64,000 bases of DNA from Chloroflexota bacterium (lineage in GTDB: Bacteria; Chloroflexota; Anaerolineae; DUEN01): positions 82,250-146,249 of the forward strand of contig JAADGJ010000012.1 in assembly GCA_013152435.1 (NCBI GenBank), in the 5' to 3' direction. Below the pieces are notes generated by a model. That model was not told where the DNA came from, ran no database searches, and saw nothing but the letters and a program-made list of their open reading frames with translations. The position numbers and the translations under genes are program-made. Below, in pieces: positions 1 through 8,024 of this stretch; position 1 is the stretch's first letter, and the number at the start of each line of letters is the position of its first letter.

Positions 1-1653
1 GACGATGGCCTCGCCCAACGGGTGCTCACTGCCCCGCTCGGCCGAGGCCGCCAGGCGCAAGATCTCCGACTCACGATCGCCGCCCCCGGACCGCCCATCG
101 ATCACGATGACGTCCGTCACCTCCGGCTCCCCCCGGGTGATGGTGCCGGTCTTGTCCAGGACGATCACCTTCAGGGCGTGAGCCCGCTCCAGGGCCTCGC
201 TGCTCTTGAACAGGATCCCTTGCTCGGCCCCCCTGCCCGTCCCCACCATGATGGCCGTCGGCGTGGCCAGGCCCAGGGCGCACGGGCAGGCGATCACCAG
301 GACGGCGACCATGCGGATCATCGCCGGCGTGAATCCCACGCCCACGCCGAACCACCACACCAGCAGGGTGACGAGGGCGATGGCGATCACCACCGGGACG
401 AAGACGCCCGCTACCCGATCGGCCAGACGCTGGATGGGCGCTTTGCTCCCCTGCGCCTCCTGCACCAGCCGGATGATTTGGGCCAATGCCGTCTCGGCGC
501 CGACCCGGGTGGCCTCGAATTTCAGCATCCCCTGTTTGTTCAGCGTGGCGCCGATCACCTCATCGCCCGGGCCTTTCTCCACCGGCATGCTCTCGCCGGT
601 GAGCATGCTCTCGTCCACCGCCGAGTGCCCCTCGATGACGATGCCGTCCACCGGGATCTTCTCGCCAGGGCGCACGATGACCACGTCCCCTACCTGCACC
701 TGCTCGATGGGGATGTCCACCTCGACGCCATCCCGCACCACCCGCGCCGTCTTGGCCCGTAACCCCATCAGCCTCTTGATGGCCGCGCTGGTCTGACCCT
801 TGGCGCGAGCCTCCAGCAGCTTCCCCAGCTTGATGAGGGTGATGATGACCGCCGCCGTCTCGTAGTAGACGTGTTCGCCTAGGGCAGAGGAGCCCAGCGT
901 GAGCGCGATGGTGACGGGCAGGCTGTAGAAGTAGGCGGCGGAGGACCCCATGGCCACCAACACATCCATGTTGGCCGACCCATTGCGCAGCGCCTTCCAG
1001 CCGCCCACGTAGTAGTCCCAGCCGACGTAGAACTGCACCGGCGTGGCCAGGGCCAGCATCAACCAGTTCACCCAGGGCGCATGCGCCCACGTCCCCAGCA
1101 AACCCAGGTCCCGGGCCATGCTGAGCAGGAACAGCGGCAGGGAGAAGGCCACGCCCACCCAGAACTTGCGCGTCTGATCCCGGATCTCCGCCTCTCGGGC
1201 GGCCTGCTCCGCATCCTCCAACTGGCCGGCGGGCGCCTCGACGACGCCATAGCCCGCCCGCTCAACGGCCGCCACCAGGTCGGAGCGGGACGCCAGGCCC
1301 GGGACGTATTCGACCGTCGCCTTCTCCGTAGCGAAGTTCACGGCCACATCGACCACGCCCGGCAGCTTCCGCAGGGTCCGCTCGACGGTCGCCGCGCAGT
1401 TGGCACACGTCATGCCGGTGATGGGCAGCTCGACCCGGGCTGTGGGTACGTCATATCCCACGTCCTTGATCCTGCGGATGATCGCGTCCTCGCCCACCGC
1501 CGACGGATCGAAAACGACCGTCGCCCGCTCCGTCGCATAGTTGACATGGGCATCAAGCACACCCGTCAGCTTCTTCAGGTTGCGCTCGATGGTGCCCGCG
1601 CAGTTGGCACAGTGCATCCCCGCGACGGGCAGGGTCACCCGCTTCTCCGCCAT
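1..1653 (-). CDS. copA: Copper-translocating P1B-type ATPase (partial, C-terminus beyond window)
   Basis: This is a membrane ATPase that pumps copper (probably Cu+) out of the cytoplasm. Reading the minus strand from ATG 1653 gives 551 residues without a stop. In order I see two heavy-metal-binding domains (GMHCANC near residue 12, GMTCANC near residue 85), membrane segments, the actuator loop TGES, the transmembrane metal site CPC in [15 protein letters not shown], the phosphorylation site DKTGT, and the SEHPL motif of the nucleotide-binding domain just before the window edge. The CPC motif plus two CxxC domains is the usual CopA pattern. About 200-250 residues, including the hinge and last helices, are missing. 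It starts 13 bases after the copper-chaperone gene, so the two are probably co-transcribed. The ion preference is inferred from motifs. Confidence 0.95.
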   Translation of the reverse strand, partial: MAEKRVTLPVAGMHCANCAGTIERNLKKLTGVLDAHVNYATERATVVFDPSAVGEDAIIRRIKDVGYDVPTARVELPITGMTCANCAATVERTLRKLPGVVDVAVNFATEKATVEYVPGLASRSDLVAAVERAGYGVVEAPAGQLEDAEQAAREAEIRDQTRKFWVGVAFSLPLFLLSMARDLGLLGTWAHAPWVNWLMLALATPVQFYVGWDYYVGGWKALRNGSANMDVLVAMGSSAAYFYSLPVTIALTLGSSALGEHVYYETAAVIITLIKLGKLLEARAKGQTSAAIKRLMGLRAKTARVVRDGVEVDIPIEQVQVGDVVIVRPGEKIPVDGIVIEGHSAVDESMLTGESMPVEKGPGDEVIGATLNKQGMLKFEATRVGAETALAQIIRLVQEAQGSKAPIQRLADRVAGVFVPVVIAIALVTLLVWWFGVGVGFTPAMIRMVAVLVIACPCALGLATPTAIMVGTGRGAEQGILFKSSEALERAHALKVIVLDKTGTITRGEPEVTDVIVIDGRSGGGDRESEILRLAASAERGSEHPLGEAIV

Positions 1654-1666
1654 ACTCCCTTCCGAA

Positions 1667-1876
1667 TCAATCCTCGGGAGGATAGTTGATCTCCTCCAAC
1701 AGGGTGCGGATCCGCTCCCAGCTGGCGGGAGGCTCGTTCCACTCCACCGTCACCATCTTGGTGGCCTCGTCCGCCTTCACGGAGACGACGCCCTCCAGCT
1801 CGCCCACCTCCCGTTGGATCGTCATCACGCAATGTCCGCAACTGATGTTAGGAACTCGAAACGTCTTGCTCGGCAT
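1667..1876 (-). CDS. copZ: Heavy-metal-associated (copper chaperone, CopZ-like) protein
   Basis: This is a 69-residue single-domain metallochaperone. It opens [16 protein letters not shown]; the metal site is CGHC ([10 protein letters not shown]) instead of the common M-x-C-x-x-C, since Ile-Ser precedes the first Cys. Such proteins carry Cu+ to the N-terminal domains of CopA, which is encoded directly downstream. Two adjacent ATGs (1879 and 1876) follow a GAGGAG ribosome-binding site; 1876 has the better spacing. A longer open frame continues upstream into a dispersed repeat and is not believable as coding. The repeat abuts the ribosome-binding site, so the promoter must lie in or beyond it. 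Confidence 0.85.
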   Translation of the reverse strand: MPSKTFRVPNISCGHCVMTIQREVGELEGVVSVKADEATKMVTVEWNEPPASWERIRTLLEEINYPPED

Positions 1877-1888
1877 CATCCTCTCCTC

Positions 1889-2034
1889 AGAACGCGTCTG
1901 AAAATTTACCGGCGAGATGTCTGAGGGGTCTCCCTCAACGACCAGCTCCACAGGGGGGCAGCCTCGATATCCTCCTTTTCATGCCCTTCTTGGTGTCTTC
2001 GTGGCTTCGTGGTGTGTTTTTCAGACACATTCTC
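1889..2034. repeat. MITE-like dispersed repeat, copy A (short variant)
   Basis: The left end reads AGAACGCGTCTGAAAATTTA and the right end TTTTTCAGACACATTCT, which are imperfect inverted repeats of each other. The left half matches the other copies (motifs GTCTGAGGGGTCTCCCTCA and CAGCTCCACAGGGGG). The right half is a different module (CCCTTCTTGGTGTCTTCGTG) shared only with the copy near 49513-49594. It lies immediately upstream of the copZ ribosome-binding site. Confidence 0.75.
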
Positions 2035-2177
2035 ATGCGAATACACGTTGGGGGTATCCACCCCGTAGTGTAGCGCAATGGATATCCGCGGTCAAAAAAT
2101 TCGACGACAGCGTGTGGCTGTGAGATGCAGGAAGACACGCCGCCGGTACGCTTTCCGATACATCCCAGGAAAGCAAA

Positions 2178-2203
2178 AGGCCCGCACATGCGAATGCAGG
2201 CCT
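2178..2203 (-). terminator. Rho-independent terminator after the histidine kinase gene
   Basis: On the minus strand a hairpin (AGGCCTGCA ... TGYGGGCCT) is followed by TTTTGCTTT. It lies about 40 bases beyond the stop codon of the minus-strand kinase gene. Confidence 0.6.
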
Positions 2204-2242
2204 CGAAATACCTAATGTGAGCCGGCGAGCACACGGGCTTCC

Positions 2243-4141
2243 CTATCCCTCCCCTTTATCCCCCGCCCGACGCAATCGAGCGCCATCACAACCCCGTCGC
2301 TCCTCCGATGGCGCATCTCCCGTCTGCGAGTCACACACATCGCACTTCGCCGGCAACAACACATGGAACGTGCTCCCCTGCCCGGGCCCCGCGCTGTGCG
2401 CCCAGATCCGCCCTCCCATGCGCTGAATCGCCCGCTGAGCGATCGTCAACCCCAACCCCGTGCCCGGGGCCTCCGTCTCGTGGAAGCGGGAGAACATATC
2501 GAAGAGCTGAGCGCACTGTTCGGGTGCGAACCCCAGCCCGTTATCCTGCACCCACACATGGACCATCTCCCCTTCCTGCCGGCCGTCGATGACGATATGC
2601 GGAGCATCGTTCTCACGCCCGGCGTACTTGATGGCGTTGTCGATCAAATTCGCGAACACCTGCTCCACCCAGGTCGTATGGCCGCACACGAACGGCAGAT
2701 CGGAGCCCACCTCCACCTGCACATTGCGCTCGATCAGCACCTCATTAAAGCGCCGGAGGACCGCCCGGAGGATGCAGTTCAGATCGACCCGTTCGGCCGG
2801 CCCGGACAGGCGACTCGCCCGGGCCAGCATGAGCAGATCATCGATGATGGTGGCCATCTGATCCGCCCCCTCCTGGATGCGCTGGGTCAGCTCCCGCCCC
2901 TCCGGGCCCAGCTGCTCCCCGTACATCATGCTCAACGCCTCGGCATACCCTCGCACGGTGGTAAGCGGAGTCTTCAGATCGTGGGTGACCGAGTAGGAGA
3001 AGGCGTCCAACTCCTGATTGCGGGCCTGCAATTCATCGAACAGCCTGGCCTTGGCGATGGCCACCGCCGCCTGGTTGGCGAAGACCTCCAGCGTCTGGAT
3101 GGCGCTCATGCTGGGGATCAGCCCATCCTCGGGGTCATCCACGGAGAGGATCCCGATGAGTTCGCCGTCATAATACATGGGGATCAGGAGCATATCATCC
3201 GGATGCCAGTACCCTTCCCCGCGTTCCGGCAGGTTCGGGCGATAGATACGGGATCCCATAGACAGCTTCCCCCAGTCCACCTGATCGTGTCGAATCAGAT
3301 AGGAGCGGCTGACCCGGAACTTCTCCTGCATCAGGTCGGCGAACTCCGACCAGGGGATCTGCTGCCCGGACAGCTTTTCTACCGCCTCGGGAGGGGCCAC
3401 GATGGCCATGACGTCAAACATATCGTTCTGGCGCACGTTGATCACGGCCATCCGGAACCCTAACGCATCGACGACGCCACGGGCGATCGCCTCCAATACA
3501 TCGGTGAGGGCCACGCTGCGATGCACCGCCTCGCACGCGGTGGCCACCCCCTCCCAACGGCGCGCCTCCTTCTGCAAGCGAGCGAGAAGGTGATCGTTCC
3601 GCACCACGATGGCCACCTGTTGGGCGATGGCCTCCAAAACCTGCATGTCCTCAGCGGTGATGGGGGAGGCAGCATCGCGGGTCACGCAGATCACGCCGTG
3701 CACCTTCTCCGAATCGAGGATGGGCACATAAGCCCGGCTCCCCAAAGGGGCGGGGTGTATGGCGGCTTCCACCTCCGAGGGGGCAGACGCACCATTGGAG
3801 AGCAAAATCAGGGATTGTCTTTCCGCGACCGCCGCCACTGCCGGGATCTGGGACGGGGAGGACACGGACAGCCGCAGATCCCGCACCCGACTCAGGGCGA
3901 TCGCTCCAGCCCCAGCCCGACCCTCCAGGACCTGGGAGTTCTTACCGAGCAATCCGATCCAGCAGGACTCAAAGCCGAGATACTCCACAAGGATGCTGGC
4001 CACATTTCTCAGGACGTCGTCGAGGTCACGTAACTGGTTCGTCTCCGAGATCACCCGAAGCACAGCCGCCAGATGTCGGTCAGAACAATTCACTTGTGCG
4101 ATCCCCCCCGTTGCAAGGCATGCTCGCGTGGATGCCAGCAT
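2243..4141 (-). CDS. GAF-domain sensor histidine kinase
   Basis: This is a 632-residue soluble sensor kinase of a two-component system. Two GAF-type sensory domains occupy roughly residues 20-185 and 200-370. A dimerisation/phosphoacceptor domain follows with the H-box FSYSVTHDLKTPL, then a HATPase_c domain with the N-box NLIDNAIKYA, G1 box DNGLGFAP and G2 box GTGLGLTI. No membrane helix or signal peptide is visible, so it probably senses a cytoplasmic ligand or redox cue. No response-regulator gene lies next to it, so its partner is unknown. The last ~30 residues, after VLLPAKCDV, are low-complexity and charged. The start was taken as the first ATG of the frame; a start nearer the first GAF domain is possible. 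Confidence 0.9.
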   Translation of the reverse strand: MLASTRACLATGGIAQVNCSDRHLAAVLRVISETNQLRDLDDVLRNVASILVEYLGFESCWIGLLGKNSQVLEGRAGAGAIALSRVRDLRLSVSSPSQIPAVAAVAERQSLILLSNGASAPSEVEAAIHPAPLGSRAYVPILDSEKVHGVICVTRDAASPITAEDMQVLEAIAQQVAIVVRNDHLLARLQKEARRWEGVATACEAVHRSVALTDVLEAIARGVVDALGFRMAVINVRQNDMFDVMAIVAPPEAVEKLSGQQIPWSEFADLMQEKFRVSRSYLIRHDQVDWGKLSMGSRIYRPNLPERGEGYWHPDDMLLIPMYYDGELIGILSVDDPEDGLIPSMSAIQTLEVFANQAAVAIAKARLFDELQARNQELDAFSYSVTHDLKTPLTTVRGYAEALSMMYGEQLGPEGRELTQRIQEGADQMATIIDDLLMLARASRLSGPAERVDLNCILRAVLRRFNEVLIERNVQVEVGSDLPFVCGHTTWVEQVFANLIDNAIKYAGRENDAPHIVIDGRQEGEMVHVWVQDNGLGFAPEQCAQLFDMFSRFHETEAPGTGLGLTIAQRAIQRMGGRIWAHSAGPGQGSTFHVLLPAKCDVCDSQTGDAPSEERRGCDGARLRRAGDKGEG

Positions 4142-4626
4142 TCCAGAAGGGCAAGAACGCTATGCCCTTTCAGATGTTCGCTTGTGTCCTGTGGACGTTC
4201 GGCCTGGTAGTGTCAAGCTATGCGATGTCGCCGTGGGGCTAGAAACAAAGGCGAAGCCAGGATGTCAACAGACATGCGAATGTACGACATCACGAAGTTC
4301 GAGACGTTTTCACTTCGGGGCAATCCCCCCTGGGGCACCATCCAAGCTCCTCCCTGAGGAGACGCCCGAGAAGCGGGGCACAAGAGCCCAGACATCCCAG
4401 TATGCCCTCCCCGGAGAGGAACACGAATTCCAGAGCGATCCGGCAACGGGGATACGCCGGCGAACCCGTTGAGAAGCGCCCACCTCACGGGCGGGCCGAT
4501 CCCCGCCGATCCCTGCCAGACGTGACAATAATAACGCAAGTCCACCTGCAAGACAAGTAAGCACCCACAGGATGCAGATCACTTTGTGTCTCATGCGAGG
4601 CGGGCTCAATCCCCACAGATAAGCCA
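4142..4626. other. Non-coding gap between kinase and cfa genes
   Basis: About 480 bases hold no gene I can support. A minus-strand frame from ATG 4594 to 4310 would encode 94 residues with one hydrophobic stretch (near VICILWVLTCLAGG), but it has no ribosome-binding site and no recognisable family, so it is left out. Confidence 0.5.
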
Positions 4627-4662
4627 ACAGCCCCCCAGGATACGGCAACCCCGGGGGGCTGT
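4627..4662 (-). terminator. Hairpin terminator downstream of cfa
   Basis: A perfect 10-bp stem, ACAGCCCCCC / GGGGGGCTGT, encloses a 16-base loop. On the minus strand it is followed by TTGGCTTATCT, only moderately T-rich. It sits 60 bases past the cfa stop codon. Confidence 0.55.
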
Positions 4663-4721
4663 CAAGAAACGCGCGCGATGACCCCCTATAGGTTTCGTCG
4701 AGCTCCCGCCCAGAAGGCCGG

Positions 4722-6044
4722 TCACGCCACCTGAGGTGCGGGCTCCTCGCGGGCGCGATACCAATCCTCGCGCGTGAGCGGGAGGCCAGAGCGCCCATCC
4801 TCGTCCGGCTTGACCAGCAGCGCCTGATAGACGTTCAGCCGCCCCACGGTGAACCCGTGAGCGGAGCCGGACATGAAGAGACGCCAGACGCGATAGGTCG
4901 GCTCGTCCACGAACTGCAACGCCTCCTGGTGATGAGCCTCCAACCGACGCACCCAATGCCGCAACGTGAGCGCGTAATGTTCGCGCAGGCTCTCCACATC
5001 CCGGACCTCAAACCCGCACTCCTCCGCCACCCGCAACGTCGTGCTGATGGGCACCAACTCGCCATCAGGGAATACATACGTGTCGGAGAAAGTGGGCCCC
5101 TTGGGGGGAGGATCCGTCAGGCGTTTGGCGATGCCGTGGTTCAGAAAGACGCCACGGGGCCGCAACAAGCGCCGGGCCTGGGCGAAATAGGTGGGCAGCA
5201 GTGCCTCGCCCACATGCTCGAACATCCCCACGCTCACCAGCGCGTCGTATGCCTCCGGCTCATCCACCTCCCGGTAATCACGCACCAGCACCCGGCATCG
5301 ATCGGCAAGCCCGGCCTCGGCGATACGCTGATTGGCCAGATCCGCCTGCGGCTGACTGAGGGTGATGCCGGTGGCGTCCACGCCGTAGTGTTGGGCAGCG
5401 TGGATCACCAGCCCTCCCCAACCACATCCGATGTCCAACAGACGCTGGCCCGGCTGCAATCGCAACTTGCGACAGATGTAGTCCAGCTTGCGCTCCTGGG
5501 CCGTGTCCAGATCCTCATCGGGCGTATGGAAGTAGGCACACGAGTACACCATGCGCCGGTCCAGCCAGAGCGCGTAGAAATCGTTGGAGACATCGTAGTG
5601 ATACGTGACGGCCTGACGATCACGCTCGATGGAGTGGCGTTTCCCGCGCAGCCGGGCGGGGCCGCGCCGCCCGACCCGGCGACCATCGCCGGACGGCAGG
5701 CGCAACAGGTCACGCGCTGCGCGCACCTTCTTCGTCCAATCGTCCAGGTTCTGGGTCAAGGCGTCCGCCACGCCGAACAGCGCCTCGATGTCCCCTTCGA
5801 TGTCGAAGTCGTCGTACAGGTACGCCTCGGCCAGCCCCAGCTCCGTGCCAGGCCAAAGCATCGCCCGCAGCGCGCCCGGATGCTTCAGGACGATCGTGAC
5901 GGGACGCGGTGCATCATCAGGCCAGTAGGAGCCGTCCCACAGCCGGACGGCTACCGTCCGGGCCGCCGCGTCCCCCAACAGGTCATCCAACAATCGCCGC
6001 GTCACGCGAAGAGCCGTATCGGATTGCGCACTTCTGGACGTCAT
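4722..6044 (-). CDS. cfa: Cyclopropane-fatty-acyl-phospholipid synthase
   Basis: This enzyme transfers a methylene group from S-adenosylmethionine to the double bond of unsaturated acyl chains in membrane phospholipids, giving cyclopropane (or methyl-branched) chains. The 440-residue product has an N-terminal lipid-binding region and a C-terminal methyltransferase domain with the SAM motif LLDIGCGWGG and the following GITLSQPQ. The segment HYDVSNDFYALWLD, typical of the family, precedes it, and the segment MFEHVGE follows. The length is normal for Cfa. It starts with ATG at 6044 and appears monocistronic. The exact lipid product (cyclopropane or mid-chain methyl) cannot be read from sequence. 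Confidence 0.93.
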   Translation of the reverse strand: MTSRSAQSDTALRVTRRLLDDLLGDAAARTVAVRLWDGSYWPDDAPRPVTIVLKHPGALRAMLWPGTELGLAEAYLYDDFDIEGDIEALFGVADALTQNLDDWTKKVRAARDLLRLPSGDGRRVGRRGPARLRGKRHSIERDRQAVTYHYDVSNDFYALWLDRRMVYSCAYFHTPDEDLDTAQERKLDYICRKLRLQPGQRLLDIGCGWGGLVIHAAQHYGVDATGITLSQPQADLANQRIAEAGLADRCRVLVRDYREVDEPEAYDALVSVGMFEHVGEALLPTYFAQARRLLRPRGVFLNHGIAKRLTDPPPKGPTFSDTYVFPDGELVPISTTLRVAEECGFEVRDVESLREHYALTLRHWVRRLEAHHQEALQFVDEPTYRVWRLFMSGSAHGFTVGRLNVYQALLVKPDEDGRSGLPLTREDWYRAREEPAPQVA

Positions 6045-6295
6045 GATAGCCTCCTTTGCCCTTCTGACGTCGATCTCAGCCCGGTCACGGTCGCACCGAG
6101 CACCTTACCTCATCACGCCACCGTGGCGTGCCCTTCGCACACGCAAAACCCGGCCCCGTCTGGTGCAACGTCGTCGCCGATGCTATTCGGTTATCCGCTC
6201 CCTCCCTGTGCCCACAGGATACCTCCCTTCCATTGTAACACAACGAGGGCATCTCGTCACCGCCTTTCTCGGCGGGGTAATGGCAGAAATTCCGC

Positions 6296-6420
6296 GAGGC
6301 CTATCGCAAGCCCACAGAGAGAGGTGCGGAGGGGACCTCCTCTCCACAGAGACCCCGTTTTTCCGGCCTGCACCCACCTCTCTCAGCCCCTTCGGAGGGC
6401 CCGTGCCGATCCCAGCCCCC
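6296..6420. repeat. Degenerate MITE-like repeat, copy B
   Basis: The middle of the dispersed repeat is recognisable (AGGTGCGGAGGGGACCTCC, CGTTTTTCCGGCCTGCACC, CTCAGCCCCTTCGGAGGGCC), but neither terminal inverted repeat is present. It looks like an old decayed copy. The rest of the 6045-6505 intergenic stretch holds nothing I recognise. Confidence 0.55.
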
Positions 6421-6505
6421 ATCGGCCGGGGATCATTAGGCCAAGGGACGAGGTCGGCGGCCGGGCCGATGATCCTCCGATGTATGTCCTATATGGCATA
6501 TCGCA

Positions 6506-6535
6506 TTGACAAGGATGGAAGGGGTAAGGTATAAT
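6506..6535 (+). promoter_or_regulatory. Sigma-70-type promoter of the first peptide ABC operon
   Basis: TTGACA at 6506-6511 and TATAAT at 6530-6535 are both perfect consensus hexamers, separated by 18 bases. It lies about 130 bases upstream of the ATPase gene at 6669 and points into it. Confidence 0.85.
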
Positions 6536-6668
6536 ACAGGCGCCACTTCCTGGGGCGTTCCTTAGATGGGTTCCACCCCCTCTCGCACAACAGGCGCCTC
6601 GGAATATCAATCTCTCTTTACCCAGATCAGGTTTCAGGATTTACCATGCCCAAGGATTTGCGAACGCC

Positions 6669-7679
6669 ATGACGCCCTCGATACACACAGATCCCGACAC
6701 AATTTTGGAGATCCACAACCTCAAAACGTACTTCTTCCTCGATAGAGGTACGGTCAGAGCGGTCGACGGGGTGGATCTGTCGCTGAAGCGAAAGACGACT
6801 TTAGGGTTGGTTGGGGAGAGCGGGTGTGGGAAGAGCGTGACGGCCATGTCCATTATGCGGCTGATCCAGTCCCCTCCCGGTAGAATCGTTGACGGCGAGA
6901 TCCTCCTCCGACGCAACGGCGGCCAGCGCATCGTGGACCTGGCCTCGCTGGATCCCCGTGGAGCCGAGATACGAAGCATCCGAGGCGCCGAGATCGCGAT
7001 GGTCTTCCAGGAACCCATGACCTCCCTGAACCCCCTGTACACGATTGGATCCCAAATCGCCGAGGCGGTGCAACTACATCAGAAAGTGAGCCACAGGGAA
7101 GCCATGGAGCGGGCCCTGGAGATGCTGCATAAGGTCCAGATCGCCGACCCGGAGCGGCGGTTGCACGAGTATCCCCACCAGATGAGCGGCGGTATGCGCC
7201 AACGGGTCATGATCGCCCTGGCCCTCTCCTGTAATCCCTCCATTCTCATCGCCGATGAGCCCACCACCGCGCTGGACGTCACCGTCCAGGCGCAGATCCT
7301 GGATCTCATGCGTGAGCTTCAGGAGGACTTCGATTCATCGATCATCATGATCACCCATAACCTGGGCGTGGTCTCCCAGATGGCCGACTATGTGGCGGTC
7401 ATGTACCTGGGAAAGATCGTGGAGTACTCGGACGTGCGGGAGGTCTTCCATAACCCTCTGCACCCCTACACATCCGGGCTTCTGAAGTCCATTCCCGTGT
7501 TCGGGAGGAAGCGCAAACTGATCCCCATCAAGGGGATCGTCCCCTCCCCCACGGAGGTGATCCCGGGGTGCTCCTTTGCACCCCGCTGTCCGCAGGCGAT
7601 GCCCATCTGCTCCGAGGAGCATCCCACTTTGAAGGAGGTGCAGCCGGGGCATCTGGCCTCCTGCTGGCTTTACGAATGA
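6669..7679 (+). CDS. Oligopeptide-type ABC transporter ATP-binding protein (OppD-like)
   Basis: This is one of two ATPases that energise a peptide or oligosaccharide importer. The 336-residue protein has Walker A GESGCGKS, the Q-loop in MVFQEPMTSLNP, ABC signature MSGGMRQRV, Walker [13 protein letters not shown] and the H-loop ITHNLG. The C-terminus carries the oligopeptide/dipeptide extension with clustered Cys (PGCSFAPRCPQAMPICSEEH), which in this family can bind an iron-sulfur cluster. It is the first gene of an operon: OppD-like, binding protein, two permeases, OppF-like. The gene order, with the ATPase before the binding protein, differs from the second importer in this window. The substrate cannot be told from sequence. 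Confidence 0.9.
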   Translation: MTPSIHTDPDTILEIHNLKTYFFLDRGTVRAVDGVDLSLKRKTTLGLVGESGCGKSVTAMSIMRLIQSPPGRIVDGEILLRRNGGQRIVDLASLDPRGAEIRSIRGAEIAMVFQEPMTSLNPLYTIGSQIAEAVQLHQKVSHREAMERALEMLHKVQIADPERRLHEYPHQMSGGMRQRVMIALALSCNPSILIADEPTTALDVTVQAQILDLMRELQEDFDSSIIMITHNLGVVSQMADYVAVMYLGKIVEYSDVREVFHNPLHPYTSGLLKSIPVFGRKRKLIPIKGIVPSPTEVIPGCSFAPRCPQAMPICSEEHPTLKEVQPGHLASCWLYE

Positions 7680-8024
7680 TTTGGATCGCCCTCGGGCGTC
7701 CGACGATCACCGATCACAGGCGAAGCGATCCATCTGCAGGCTCATAGAGATCATCAAGAAGAGCTCCCCACGCAGCAAAGAGGGGCACAGGCGCACCTGA
7801 AAGAAGGATCGAAAGGCGAATCCATTACTCTCCCGGGGGGAGCATCGAACGGAAAGGGGGGATCGTTATGTGAGGGTCCAACGAAGCGCCAGATGTCATT
7901 TAGGGGAAACGCGTTTTCAGGAAACGATCCGGCCGCTCACTTCCTCGCGTCGGCACTCCACGGTCGGCATCGTTTCCGGAGGCGAGCATTCGAAGCCACT
8001 ACGCTCGAGCAAAGGAGAGAAAAC
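7680..8024 (+). other. Intergenic leader before binding-protein gene
   Basis: 345 bases lie between the ATPase stop and the binding-protein start. An open frame runs through the last ~130 bases in phase with the downstream gene, but it has no codon pattern suggesting use. I see no convincing promoter or terminator. Confidence 0.4.

Noticed and set aside
4310..4594. Minus-strand 94-residue frame with one hydrophobic stretch
   Set aside because: No ribosome-binding site, no family resemblance, low-complexity C-terminal half.
7893..8024. Longer N-terminus for the first binding protein
   Set aside because: It would place 44 residues ahead of a clean lipoprotein signal peptide and has no ribosome-binding site.
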